From contig CM048751.1 of assembly GCA_026315105.1 (NCBI GenBank), positions 342,286,649-342,350,648 on the forward strand: a stretch of DNA of 64,000 nucleotides, written 5' to 3'. Both the position numbers and the translations under genes were made by a program. The notes beneath the pieces were generated by a model, which was given only the letters and a program-made list of their open reading frames with translations, was not told the origin of the DNA and did no database searches. The stretch is from Locusta migratoria. Taxonomy: Eukaryota > Arthropoda > Insecta > Orthoptera > Acrididae. Position 1 is the stretch's first letter. Every line of letters begins with the position of its first letter. Shown piece by piece: positions 34,397-45,905 of the stretch.

Positions 34397-34498
34397 ATTT
34401 GTGCTACTATCACCACCTGTGCTCCTTCACCTGGTGAGTAATCGTCATCTATTTTTCATATATATATTTTTCCTGCTAGGAACTTTTCGTCCATAATA
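34013..34498. mobile_element. inverted-dimer PLE tail insertion (unit 3)
   Basis: The left arm (minus) and right arm (plus) of the PLE tail are joined as in unit 2. The unit is flanked by a perfect 15 bp duplication TTGATATAGTGAAAG (33998-34012 and 34499-34513). The left arm keeps a mutated hammerhead-like motif (34121-34152, GTTGTGAAAGC in place of GTTGCGAAAGC). The right arm has lost it between CAAAGAGTC and the GT run. Confidence 0.85.
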
Positions 34499-34513
34499 TT
34501 GATATAGTGAAAG

Positions 34514-34977
34514 AGTAGGCCTGTGACAGAGTGTTTGCTTTCCGCTTTTCTCCAAGCATTGTGTGACTAGTATAAGGTGTGTTAGTGCTTCGGTTACTTT
34601 AGAAACATCACATGTTCTATGTTTTACAGTCAGAAGTCTTACTTGCTGATATGAAGTATATTTTCTGTAAATGAGAATTTGTAGACACGTACAAATTTTG
34701 TGAGGAAATTTTGTTCTGTTGCATTCAAATATATTTTCGAGTTCTCCTTATATTTTTCAATGCGCTACAAAAACACTTCTTACTTTTCAATAGGCCTAAG
34801 CCCATCCTGTTAAAATCAGATCACTTTGAATATTCATTCTTTGGCCAAAATAATGTATAAAAAGGAATATATTTTCAGGGTATCTTCAAAAAAGTCATAC
34901 CAATTATGTACTTAGGTTATTTAAAAAAAAAGGGCAAGAGATTTTCGGAATTTTATTGGCAAAATACTAAGTGGAAA
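34514..34977. other. unassigned stretch
   Basis: AT-rich, nothing recognised. Confidence 0.4.
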
Positions 34978-34978
34978 G

Positions 34979-35107
34979 CCACCCCCATGAACCACAGACA
35001 TTGCCGATGTGGGGTGGCTTGTGTGCCTCAACGATACAGATATCTGTACTGTAGGTGCAACTACAGAAGATGGGTATCTGTGGAGAGGCCAGACAAATGT
35101 GTGGTTC
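34979..35107 (+). ncRNA. HDV-type ribozyme-like 5' end of RTE-B
   Basis: Nested pairings fit the HDV double-pseudoknot order. P1 is CCACCCC (34979-34985) with GGGGTGG (35011-35017), 7 bp. P2 is GAACCACA (34989-34996) with TGTGGTTC (35100-35107), 8 bp. A small P3 is CAT/ATG around 34999-35009. P4 is GCCTC (35025-35029) with GAGGC (35085-35089), then ACAGATA (35036-35042) with TATCTGT (35075-35081). J4/2 is CAGACAAATG, holding a C where the catalytic C is expected. RTE and other LINEs are known to carry such ribozymes at their 5' ends; activity here is inferred. Confidence 0.65.
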
Positions 35108-35720
35108 CCAAAGAGGGGCCTTTTTTGTAGTTACAGGGGCAACAGTCTGGATGATTGACTGAACTGGCCTTGTAACATCAGCTAATGTGCCTTTGCCACA
35201 CAGTTACTGCAAACAGCTGAAAGCAAGGGGAAACTACAGCCATTATTTTCCCGAGGACATGCAGCTCTACTGTATGAAAATACGATATTGGAATCCTCTC
35301 GGGTAAAATATTCCGGAGGTAAAATAGTCCCCCATTCGGATCTCCGGGCGGGGACTACTCAGGAGGATGTTGTCTTCAGCAAAGACAATACTGGCATTCT
35401 ATGGATCGGAGCATGGAATGTTAGATCTAGATCTCTTAATTGGGTAGGAAAATTAGAAAATTTATAAAGAGAAATGGACAGGTTGAAGTTAAATGTAGTG
35501 GGGATTAGGGAAATTCGGTGACAGGATGAACAGGATTTCTGGAGGCAGCAGAGGACAAGATAGGTAGGAAGGCAAGATGTACAAAAAATCCTTGGATATT
35601 ACACGAAATACTGAATTTAATTGATTAAAGGAGAAAATATAAAAATTCAGTAAATGAAACAGGCAAAATGGAGTACAGACGACTAAGAAATGAGATTGAC
35701 GGGAAGTTCAAAATGGTTAA

Positions 35721-35791
35721 CACTTTCGCTGCGGCTGACACTTATAAGCGTCCGTGCTCAATGTAGGATAGCATCAGCTGCAGCGAATGTG
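35721..35791. mobile_element. 71 bp piggyBac-type MITE flanked by TTAA
   Basis: TTAA at 35717-35720 and 35792-35795 flank a 71 bp segment. Its ends, CACTTTCGCTGC and the complement of CACATTCGCTGC, form 12 bp inverted repeats with one mismatch; inner sequences also pair partly. The related RTE copy C has no such segment at this place (near 45410), which confirms insertion. Confidence 0.75.
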
Positions 35792-36660
35792 TTAAGCAGG
35801 AGTGGCTAGAAGACAAATGTAAATCTGTAGAAGAATGTATAACAAGGGGAACAGTAGATACTGACTACAGGAAAATAAAAGGTACATTTGCAAACAAGAA
35901 AAACAGTTCTACGAATATAAATAACTCAGATGGAAAACCAGTTCTCAGTAAAGAAGGGAAATAGTACATAGAGGAACTCTACAAAGAAATTGAACTTAGA
36001 GACAATATTGTAGGAAGGGAAGAGAAAGTAGAGCAAGATGAAATAGGAGATGAATTTGACAGAGCCCTGAAAGACCTAGGTCAGAACACGGCTCCGGGAG
36101 TAGATGACATTCCATCAGAGCTACTAAAGTCTCTGGGAGAGCCAGCCATGACAAAACTATTTCACCTAGTGTGTAAGATGTATGAGACAGGCGCATTACC
36201 CTCAGACTTTAATGTCATAAACCCCATTCCAAAGAAATCAGGCGCAGACAGGTGTGAAAATTACAGAACCATCAGTTTGATAAGTTATGCTTGCAAAATT
36301 TTAACATGGATTATCTACAGGAGAATGGAAAAGCTGGTAGAAGCTGACCTTGGGGAAGATCAGTTTGGATTCAGGAGGAACGTAGGAACCCGGGGGGCAA
36401 TACTCACTTTAAACTTATCTTAGAAGATAGATTATGGAAAGGCAAACCTACATTTTTAGCTTTTGTAGATATGGCGAAAACTTTTGACAGTGTTGACTGG
36501 AATACACTCTTTAAAATTCTAAAGTCAGCAGGGGTAAAATACAGGGAAAGGAGAATTATATACAACTTGTAAAAAGCCAGACCGCAGTTATTAGACTCGA
36601 TGGCATGAATGGGAAGCGTTAATTGGGAAGGGAGTAAGACAGGGTTGTAGCCTTTCTCTG

Positions 36661-38160
36661 ATGAAATCCACAAAACAGTGATGTTGCTGAAATGCCGCCT
36701 GTTCCTTTTGAAGCCTTATCTACTGAGCTCTTTCAACGATTCGAATGATTTGTGACTACTCTACAACTGAGAAAGAATGTCTCGCTGTTATCTGGGCTAT
36801 CAACAAGTTCCAGCCGTATTTATTTGGCAAATCATTCACCATTGTGACAGACCACCATTCTTTTGTGTTGGCTGACTAACTTGAAGGATCCATCAGGTGG
36901 ACTAGCAAGATGGGCACTAAGACTCCAAGAGTACAACGTCACAGTGGTATTCAAGAATGGCTGCAAACACAAGGATGCCAACTGCCTTTCGAGGAATCCA
37001 TCTGTGGAACACAACAGAATTAATGAAATTTCAGCCCTCACTGACTTAGGTGACGTTACAGCTCAACAGAGGGAAGCTCCAGCACTTTTAAAAACCATAG
37101 AGGCCTTGGAGAAAGGAGAACCGATCAATGGAGTGTTCCAGCTTATAAACAGGACATTGTATAAGAGCACTACGATACAATGGGCCCCAAATGGCTACTG
37201 GTCGTTCCAGCTCATCTCCAGCAAGCTATTCTGAAGTATTTCCACGATGCTCCAATATCCGGTCATCTGGGATTTGTGAAGACCCTACACAGAATCAGAC
37301 ACAGGTATTACTGGAAAGGTCTCTACCATTCTGTCAAGCACTATGTGAGTCACTGTAAAGAAAGCCAGCAACGGAAGCATGTGCAATTACCTCCAGGGCA
37401 TCTCATACCGATTCCACCTGCAGCAGCTCCATTCCACCGACTTCGGATCGATCTTTTAGGGAGGTTCCCGAAGTCGACATCCGGTAAGCGTTGGATAATA
37501 GTCTGCACTGAGTACCTCTCACGTTACGCTGTCACCAAACCTGTGCCGACTGCAGATGCTCCAGAGATAGCAAAATTCATTGTAGAAGACATTATTTTGA
37601 AGCATGGAGCACCACGTGTCATGATATCTGATCGTGGAAAAGTATTTCAGTCAAAACTTGTATCAGAGGTAACGTCACGGCGTGACACTGTCCACAGAAT
37701 GACAGCTGCATACCATCCTCAGACAAATGGTCTTACAGAACGTTTTAGCGGATATGCTGTCGATGTTGAGCAGAATGAGTGGGATACAATTCTGCCAGGT
37801 TGCTTGCAATACCGCAAGACAAGACACCATAGGCTTCACGCCGTTTCTCCTGCTCCATGGCTATGAAGCTGAGACGACAATGGATACACTGTTCCCGTTC
37901 CAACCAGACGACACTCAGGATGACTATGTTAAACAGCTCATCACCAGGGTCGAAGAAGCAAGACGGCTAGCTCGCATACGTACACTGGACGCCCAGGAGA
38001 AGGACCGTCAGCGGTATAACGACAAGCACCGACCTGTTGTATACAGCCCAGGAGATTGGTATGGATTTTTACCCCTGTACAGATAGTTGGACTATCAGAA
38101 AAGTTATTGAAGCAACACTTTGGTCCGTATTGTGTCATACGCCACCTGTCAAACGTCACA
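36661..38160 (+). pseudogene. gypsy-type pol relic: RNase H end and integrase
   Basis: Fragments in order: RNase H C-terminal part (QLRKNVSLL to FKNGCKHKDANCLSRNP, about 36765-37010, frameshifted), a linker, an HHCC-type integrase zinc finger from HDAPISGHLG to SHCKESQQRK (about 37243-37377) in which the last Cys is Ser, the integrase core with RIDLLGRFPKS, VMISDRGKVFQ and TNGLTERF (D, D, E region; about 37446-37746), then a C-terminal region with EKDRQRYNDKHRPVVY. At least three frame changes or stops break it. gag, protease and RT are absent. Errantivirus-like env was not seen. Confidence 0.82.
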
Positions 38161-38467
38161 TACGAAGTTGAGGATTATGAGTCGTCGTCGAAATGACAAA
38201 AACGAAAAGACATTGTTCACAACCTGCGCATGAAGCCTTACTACGATCCTGAAGAGCAGATAGGCAAAAATGACTGTTTGTTCAAGGACGGCAATGATAC
38301 TGATGAAGCCATGACAGGAACGTCTGTCATCGATGATCGTGCAGAAGGGAAGGATTCTCCAGAACTGCCATACAGAGGACCCATGACGTGATCATGAGCC
38401 AGGACATTGCAGCAGGCTCCAAAGGGAACCTCACAGCGGGTCGCTGCTTTTTCAGGAGAGGGAGCAA

Positions 38468-38764
38468 TGCCACGAGACCCCACGTTAATTGACTTCCGGC
38501 GTGGCGCAAGGGGTAGCGTCACCGATTGCGGTGCTGAAGGTCGACGGTTCAATCACGTCCACCAGCAAAAATTTATTTCTTTGTAATTATCATTTCCAGA
38601 ATGTTCTAAATGTTTCTTTCGTTAACTATTCTTCTAATTTCTGGTACATTCTGTCCGTGTATAAATAGCACTCTGCCCGAGAGGCAGCCAGTGCTGCGTG
38701 TACGTTTCAGTTCGCAATAAATCTGCTTTCAGTATAAGTGCTGTGTTCAGTCGATAACCCTACC
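38468..38764 (+). repeat. gypsy 3' LTR
   Basis: A purine-rich tract (AGGAGAGGGAGCAA, 38453-38466) precedes TGCCACGAGACC. Inside are TATAAATAG (38660-38668) and AATAAA (38717-38722), in the right places for promoter and poly-A signal. The end is placed near CGATAACCCTAC (38753-38764), by analogy with related LTRs I remember. No 5' LTR is present in the window. Confidence 0.6.
38493..38572 (+). repeat. tRNA-like sequence inside the LTR
   Basis: TGGCGCAAGGGG resembles an A box and GGTTCAATCAC a B box, with about 35 bp between. No own target duplication was seen, so it may be a fixed part of this LTR family and not a SINE insertion. Confidence 0.42.
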
Positions 38765-39364
38765 TTCGAAGTCAAGGCTGCTTCCATTTCAACGCGACAA
38801 AATTATGTTACAAAGGTGAAAAACTGTTATCACTTTCATGATGAGGTTAGACAATAAATGAAGGTGGTGGTGTCAAAAAATGCAGATGGAAACAATCTTA
38901 AAGAACTGAACGATTTCTACAAGTGAGTTAGCAATGGTTTTATTCTTCCACAATTATAATTTGAGAATTGAAATTTTTACATAGGAATGACATTTTAGTG
39001 TAATTAGAACAAAGAAAAAACTTAAATTTCTCACAATAATTTCAGTAGGGTCTCCATGGACGATCAATAAAAAATCTGCAGTTTCGAATGCAGAGACGAA
39101 ATGAAGATCCGCGGAATGAAAGAAATGTGATCGACCAAGTATGGAGATCGACAAAACAGCTCTAAATAAAAGAAGAAAAACCGCTTATTAACATAACAGT
39201 AAGCGGAACGGATTATTACTGGCCACTTAAATGAGCATTTGTTCTTCTGCTGATACTAATGCTGGCAATACTGTTGGGCTGCCATCATTTGCTCACTACG
39301 TTATGTATGCTATACCGTGAAATTCGAAAAAATATTGCCTTGAAACTACGAAAATGAGCTAGAC
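38765..39364. other. unassigned stretch
   Basis: AT-rich, nothing recognised. Confidence 0.4.
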
Positions 39365-40095
39365 ATACACTATGTGATCAAAAGTATCCGGACACCTGGC
39401 TGGAAATGACTTACAAGTTCGTGGCGCCCTCCCACATTCAATCAGGTGCTGGGAGATTTTCTCGGGGAATAGCAGCCCACTGTTCAAGGATTGGTGCACT
39501 GAGGAGAGGTATCGGAGGTATCGATGTAGGTCGGTAGAGGGCCGACACGAAGTCAGCGTTCCAAAACATCCCATAGGTGTTCTGTAGGATTCAAGTCAGA
39601 ACTCTGTGCAGGCCAGTCTATTACAGGGATATTATTGTCGTGTTACCACTCCGGCACTGGCCGTGCATTATTCACAGGTGCTCGATCACGTTGAAAGATG
39701 CAATTGCCATCCCCAAATTGCTCTTCAACAGTGGGATGCGAGAAGGGTCTTAAAACATCAAGATAGACCTGTGCTGTGATAGTGTCTTGCAAAACAACAA
39801 AGGGTGCAAGTCCCCTCCATGGAAACACGACTACACCACACCACCACCCCTTCGAATTTTACTGTTGCCACTACACAAGCTGGCAGATAACGTTCACTGG
39901 GCATTCATCTTCCCCTATACTGCCATTGGATAGTTACATTGTGTACCGTGATTTGTCACTCCACAGAATATTTCTCCACTGTTCAATCGTCCAATGTTTA
40001 GGCTCCTTACACCAAGCAAGGTGTTGTTTGGCATTGACCTGCGTGACGTGTAGTTTTTGGGCAGCCACTTGACCACGAAATCCAAATTATCTCCC
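39365..40095 (-). pseudogene. Tc1-like transposase relic
   Basis: A terminus TACACTATGTGATCAAAAGT at 39365 is typical of a Tc1-type inverted repeat. Minus-strand blocks: KHWTIEQWRNILWSDKSRY (first catalytic Asp region, about 39975), GLAPFVVLQDTITAQVYLDV (about 39760-39820), IFQRDRAPVNNARPVPEW (second Asp region, about 39645-39700), then after a stop IDWPAQSSDLNPTEHLWDVL (third catalytic residue region, about 39570-39630). The N-terminal HTH part is missing. Confidence 0.8.
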
Positions 40096-40118
40096 TCCTA
40101 AGACATGTCATAGTACAC

Positions 40119-40625
40119 TCCTGCCCATTAAAATTGCTACACCACGAAGATGACGTGCTACAGACGCGAAATTTAACCGACAGGAAGATGATGCTGTGAT
40201 ATGCAAATGATTAGCTTTTCAGAGCAGAGGTGGCGTGCTGACACGAGGAAAGTTTCCAATCGATTCCTCATACACAAACAGCGTTGCCTGGTGAACCATT
40301 GTTGTGCTGCCTCGTGTAAGGTGGTGAAATGCATACCATCACGTTTCCGACTCTGATAAAGGTCGGATTGTAGCCTTGACGATTGCGGTTTATCGTATTG
40401 CGACATTGCTGCTCGCGTTGGTCGCCATCCACTGACTATTAGCACAATATGGAATCGGTGGGTTCAGAAGGGCAATACGGAATGCCGTGCTGGATCCCAA
40501 CGGCCTCATATTAGTAGCAGTCGAGATGACAGGAGTCTTATCCGCATGGCTGTTACGGATCGTGCAGCCACGTCTCGATCCCTGAGTCAACGGATGGGGA
40601 CGTTTGCAAGACAACAACCATCTGC
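40119..40625 (+). pseudogene. second Tc1-like element, 5' end and HTH domain only
   Basis: The terminus is GTACACTCCTGCCCATTAAA. The coding part in mixed frames shows a Tc1 paired-type HTH: KGRIVA / YRIATLL-region, GFRRAIRNAVLDP, then RPHISSS-like and SLSQRMGTFA residues (to about 40600). The catalytic domain is lost; CR1-like sequence begins at about 40640. Confidence 0.62.
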
Positions 40626-40639
40626 ATGAACAGTTCGAC

Positions 40640-41770
40640 GACGTTAGTGTATTTTCCTCAAATATTATGAACTATCTCGAAGAGAACGAGCTATTGACCC
40701 GTAGTCAACATGGATTCAGAAAGTATCGTACGTCAGAAAGGACTCAATACAGTGTAATGGGGGGTAAGGCTTCCTTATTTATATAAACGATTTAGGAGAC
40801 ATTCAGAATAGCTCTCTTAGGCTGTTCGCGTATGATACTGTCATTTATCAGTTAGTAAATTCACCAGAAGATCAATAGAAAGTGCAAAATAATGTAGATA
40901 TCTTCATAGTGCAAAAATTGACAATTGACCCTTAACAAAGTGTGAAGTGATCCATGTGAGCACTAAAAGAAATCCGTTAAACTTCAGTTACGATAAATCA
41001 GTGAAATTTACAGGCCATAAATTAAACTAAATATCTAGGAATAAGAATTATTGGTAGTTAAATTGGGAAAATCAAATATTTGTAAATTTAAGGGACTTAA
41101 GTAGGTTGCTCATTAGACCCTAAGTTTACAAACTACTTACACTAACTTGTTGTACTTATGCTAAGGACAACACTAACACCCATGCCCGAGGGAGGATTCG
41201 AACCCACGACGGCGAATGGTCGGGCGCACCGCAGCTGGGTGCCTTAGTGCGCACGACTATTCTGCCGCAGTAAATTGGGAAGAACACACAGAAAATATTG
41301 TAGGGAAGACGAACCAAAGGCTACGCGTCATTGGCGGAGCACTTAACAGATGGAAGAGTTCTACTAAACAAACTGCCTACTCCACACTTGTGCGTCCTGT
41401 TTTGAAGTTGACTGCGCAGGTGAGACTGACGGACGGTTTAGAGAAAGTTCAGAGAAGGGCAGCTCGTTTTGTATTATCGGGATATAGGAGGGAGAGTGTC
41501 ACGGAAATGATGAACGCTTTGTGGTGGAAATCGTTGAAAGAAAGGCGTTATTCGTTGCGGCGAGATTGATTAGCGAAATTTCTTTCCCCAACTTTCTCTT
41601 AAGAATGCGAACATATTTCTTTAGCATCCACCCACATAGGGAGACATGATCATAGTAATAAGAGTGATCAGATTGAAGACGGAGAAATTTGTGTGTTCCC
41701 TTTTCTCGCGTGCTATTAGAGAATGTGACTGTAGAGAAAAATCATAAAAGGGGCTATATGAACCGTGTGC
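40640..41770 (+). pseudogene. CR1/Jockey-like LINE RT relic, split by a SINE
   Basis: YLEENELLTRSQHGFRKYRT (about 40664-40730), then a decayed active-site region with LFINDLGDIQNSSLRLFAYD (about 40775-40835, DD position altered). A SINE lies at 41070-41270. After it come VNWEEHTENIVGKTNQRLR, GLEKVQRRAARFVLSGY and a C-terminal tail to about 41770. Neither end of the element is clear. Confidence 0.72.
41070..41270 (-). mobile_element. tRNA-derived SINE (family A, variant head) in CR1-like LINE
   Basis: Minus-strand SINE with B box GGTTCGAATCC and the family tail. It is flanked by TAAATTGGGAA (41059-41069 and 41271-41281), a perfect 11 bp duplication. The head differs from that of 54704 and 55852, as in 58390. 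Confidence 0.85.
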
Positions 41771-42456
41771 CATGAACTTCAATGTGACTTGCAAAGTATG
41801 TAGATGTTGATGTCGATGGGGCCATTAATCTTCCTTCCTTCCTTCCATGTGAAGCCTGAAAGATGCTGAAAACACTATTCAGTCTCGGTATTGAATCAAA
41901 GAGGCCCTGCACGATGTGTTCTTTACAAGAAATGCTCAATATGTTCACCATCATTCCTCAACAATAGCTGTAGTCGAGGAATAATGCTGTGAACAGCACT
42001 GTAAAGCACAGTGGGGCACAGCAGTCGATGTCGGTTCCACATACTAGCAAAGCTGGTCTGATGTAGCAGTGGGTGGTACACGCTGGGCCAGTCGTTTTGC
42101 TGATATAGACGAGACGTTTTCGATAGGTGAGAGATTTTGAGAACAGGGACACCAAGGCACAAGTGCAATACGGTGAAGAATTCTTCAACTCTGTGTGCAT
42201 TATCCTACTGCGATGTGACTGTCCCCAGGATTCGAAGGCAACAGGCTCCAAATACTTCAGAGATGTTACGGAAGCTGGTGAGTGTATCGGTAAAAGCGTG
42301 CTTTCGGGAGGGGACAGAAATGTAAGAGTGGTTTCCACGATTCCAACATAATCCCAAAACGTAATTTCCGCTGCAGGGCCACTATGGCGCTGCATTTTTT
42401 AACAGTTCAACCGTCTCTTACTATGGTGTCTGCGGACAATTTGTGGTGATGCAGGC
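41771..42456. other. unassigned stretch
   Basis: No recognised element; open frames up to 145 codons without known motifs. Confidence 0.4.
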
Positions 42457-42580
42457 AGAAGAAGGAAGGAAACGTGGAGTTTAACGTTCCGTTGAGACGG
42501 AGCTCACGCTCGGATTGCTTAGGTAAGAATAGGGAAGGAATTCTATCGTGTCCTTTCAAAGTGCAAGCAGAATCAGGATT
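42457..42580 (-). mobile_element. SINE family B fragment
   Basis: The minus strand carries the family B body (TCCGAGCGTGAGCTCCGTCT, AACGTTAAAC), as at 50084-50327 and 51381-51459. The tRNA head is not clear. Confidence 0.6.
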
Positions 42581-43940
42581 CGTTAATAAAAGAGGTAAAA
42601 AGACCAGACGATTCTGCCAGTACCAGCACGATAATCAGATTAGAGTTTGAATATACAGTGGAGAGAGACTATTAAAACTGTTGTGTTATGCATCGGCACA
42701 CTGGTGCTGCAGCCGGAATTATGGTCTCATCTGGTTTTAGATTCCACACCCACAACCCCCTATACGCACTGACGGTACACTAACCACCAGTGCTGGTTGG
42801 TGCTTCAGATGACTGGGGGTTCACTTCTTTCAGTGCCGGATCTATGATATTGATAAATGAAACCCTCACATCTCATAGTTGTGAGAGTTTCATTTATTCT
42901 TTTATGTTACTGATTGTGATTTACACTGGGGAATCACACACTTTTGCAAAATAACCTTGTTGTTCCCTATTGCATTGGAGAGCGTTTTTCTTTTTAAATC
43001 CTATTTTTAAATTCTCTATTCAGGACGGAAAAATCCCTTAGTTTCATAACAATCTTTGGAGACATTTCATGTTTTATTTCCAAGTGGATATGTATTGGCG
43101 GAGGAGCTACTTTGTTTCACTAGGCATCTGTTTCGCTTTTCCATTTGCATTGGCGTGAGTCAGGAAGGGTTGTAGGGGAGGTAAGGAGATCACACTCCAC
43201 CCCCCCCCCCAAAATACTGTGCCGAAACTTTATAGTGCCCCCCCCCCACCCCAGGAATATTTACCCTCAAAATCGCGACACATTCACAAAAAACGTCCAA
43301 AGATAAGTGGCAAGTAACAACACAAAAACTATTGTTGTTCCCGTATCTGTTAAAAAGAAGTTTCGCTTTAAAAAAATACTTGTGGTCACGCTGGACCCAC
43401 TACCTCTGACAGCGCAGCACGCCACTAACCACACGACTATTCTTGGAGAGTAGTGACTTTATTATTGTTGATAACGGGATCTTCTGAAGGATTTTACAGT
43501 TGATGCGTCCATAACAGATAGTTGTAAGATATTTTACTAAATACGACGTGTTTTTGATAAATCTTCAAAGCGCCAAAAACACATATGAAGGGCGCATGTT
43601 CCCTTCATGAAGGATTTGTCCATGCGCAAGGCGAGGAGTGCAGTAGCTCCATTACCTTTGGTTTGGGACCATTCGTGTGTAACTGCCAGAGCTCGAGTAG
43701 CCAGAAGCTGGTGTCTCTACCAGCTCCAGTTCCCCCTCGCCCCCTCCCTACCGCGCGAGCGCCAATATTCTGCCTCCAGTGGGTTTAGAAGAGAATTTGA
43801 ACCCCAGCCGCATATGCACATTGCAACTCTGCGGCCACTGCCGCCTGTATTAGGTGGCAGAGCTGTCTCCGCGAAGTAAAACGTTTCTCATACGATAAAA
43901 AACACTTCCAATGTGCATATAAAATGATCTGATAGAAGAA
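42581..43940. other. unassigned stretch
   Basis: C-runs at about 43200-43210 and 43238-43246; no coding or repeat identity recognised. Confidence 0.4.
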
Positions 43941-44076
43941 CCACCACCATGAACCACAGACATTGCCGGGGGGGGGGGGGGGTGGCTTGCGTGCCTCAAC
44001 GATACAGATAGCTGTATAGTAGGTGCATTCACAGCGGAGGGGTATCTATAGAGAGGCCAGACAAACGTGAGGTTCC
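43941..44076 (+). ncRNA. HDV-type ribozyme-like 5' end of RTE-C, degenerate with G-run
   Basis: Homologous to 34979-35107. The P1 3' strand region has become a run of 15 G (43968-43982), the 5' strand reads CCACCACC, and the P2 partner is changed (GTGAGGTTC). Probably inactive. Confidence 0.5.
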
Positions 44077-45905
44077 TGAAGAGGGGCAGCAGCCTTTTCA
44101 GTATTTACAGGGGCAACAGTCTGGATAATTGACTGTGCTGGCCTCGTAATATCAGTTAATGCGGCTTTGCCACACAGTTACTGCGAAAGCAAGGTATCTC
44201 ATTACTTCTCCCGAGGACATGCAGCTCTACTTTATGAATATAATGATGATGACATCCTCTCGAGTAAAATATTCCGGAGGTAAAATAGTCCCCCATTCGG
44301 ATCCCGGGCAGGGACTACTCAAGAGGATGTGGTCATCAGGAAAGATAACACTGGCATTCTACAGATCGGAGTGTGGAATGTTAGATACCTTAATCGGGCA
44401 GGGAAATTAGAAAATTTGAAAAGGGAAATAGATAGGCTGAAGTTAGATATAGTGCGGATTAGTGAAGTTCGATGGAAAGAGAAACAAGATTTCTTGTCAG
44501 GCGAGTACAGGATTTTAAATACAAAATCAGTTGGGGGTATTACAGGAGTAGGTATAATTGTGAATAAGAAAATATGAGCGCGCAGCGATCGCATTATTAT
44601 ATTCAACACTGACCACAGTAGTGAAAGTTTATATTCCCACTAGCGCTGCCGATGATGATGAGATAGAAGAAATGTATGACGAAGTAAAGGAAATTATTCA
44701 GACAATTAATGGAGAAAAAAACTTAATTGTGATGGGAGACTGGAATTCCGTAGTAGAAAACGGAAGGGAAGGAAAAACAGTAGGTGAATATGGTCTGGAC
44801 AAAGGGAATGATAGAGGAAGCTGCCTGGTAGAATTTTGCACGGAACGTAATTTAATCATAACAAACACCTGGTTTAAGAATCACGAATGAAGGCTGTATA
44901 CATGAAAGAAACCAGGAGACATCGGAAGGTACCAGACAGATTTTATAATGGTAAGACCTGTAAAACATACCCAGGGGCAAAGGTAGATTCTGAGAATATC
45001 TTGTTGGTCATGAACTGTCGGCTGAAACTGAAAAAAAAAAACAAAAAACAAAAAAAAAAGAAAAAACAAAAAACAAAAACAAAACAAAAAAAACTGCAGA
45101 AAGGTAGGAAAATAAGGAGATGGGAGCTGGATAAATTGAAGGACGCTGACGTTCTTGAGAATTTCAGTGGGAGCTTTAGGAACAAAAGACAGAAACAGAG
45201 CGAAAGAAAACAGTAGAAAAAGAATGAATAGCACTGAGAGATGAAATAGTGAAGGCAGCAGAGGACAAAACAGGTACAAAGGCAAGACCTACATAAAATC
45301 CTTGGATATCGCAGGAAATACTAAATTTAATCGATGAAAGGAGAAAATATAAAAATGCCGTAAATGACACAGGCGACTAAGAAATGAGATTGTCAGGAAG
45401 TGCAAAATAGCTAAGCAAGAGTGTCTACAAAACTAATGCAAGTCTGTAGAAGAATATATAAATAGAAGAAAAATAGATACTGTTTACAGGAAAATAAAAG
45501 AGACATTTGGAGACAAGAAAAGCAGCTGCATGAATATAAAGAACTCAGATGGTAAACCAGTTCTCAGCAAAGAAGGGAAAGCTAAAAGGTGGAAAGAGTA
45601 TATAGAGGGGCTCTACAAAGGAAATGAACTTAGAGACAATATAGTAGGAAGGGAAGAGGATGTAGATGAAATAGGAGATACTGTACTGAGAGAAGAATGT
45701 GAAAGTGCACTGAAAGACCTAAGTCGAAACAAGGCCCCTGAAGTGCACGACACTCCCTCAGAACTACTAAAGTGTCTGGGAGAGCCAACCATGACAAAAC
45801 TATTTCCCCTGGTGCGTAAGATTTATGAGACAGGGGAACTACCCTCAAACTTTAGGAAAACAGTAGGTGTAATAATCCCCATTCCAAAGAAAGCAGGCCC
45901 AGCGT
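43941..45905 (+). mobile_element. RTE-type LINE, copy C, 5' half
   Basis: 5' UTR then APE-endonuclease: IGVWNVRYLNRAGKLENLKR (about 44370), RISEVRWKEKQDF (44457), INGEKNLIVMGDWNSVVENG (44706), LVEFCTERNLIITNTWF (44827). An A-rich patch lies at 45031-45093. Linker and RT start: ALKDLSRNKAPEVHDTPSEL (about 45710), IIPIPKKAG (45870). It ends at about 45905, where I-like LINE sequence begins. Several frame breaks. Confidence 0.83.

Larger units (their letters stand above)
34979..36660 (+). mobile_element. RTE-type LINE, copy B, internally deleted
   Basis: A 5' ribozyme-like end and 5' UTR lead to the endonuclease start (IGAWNVRS-like at about 35405). The endonuclease is cut at about 35547, where the sequence jumps to the linker. 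RT N-terminal half follows at about 36050-36420: NTAPGVDDIPSELLKSLGEP, PIPKKSGADRCENYRTISLI, EDQFGFRRNVGT. It stops at about 36660, where gypsy sequence begins. A 71 bp TTAA element is inserted at 35721. Confidence 0.83.

Noticed and set aside
36661..38764. Intact endogenous gypsy or errantivirus
   Set aside because: Only RNase H, integrase and one LTR remain, with several frame breaks and an altered zinc-finger Cys; gag, protease, RT and env are absent.
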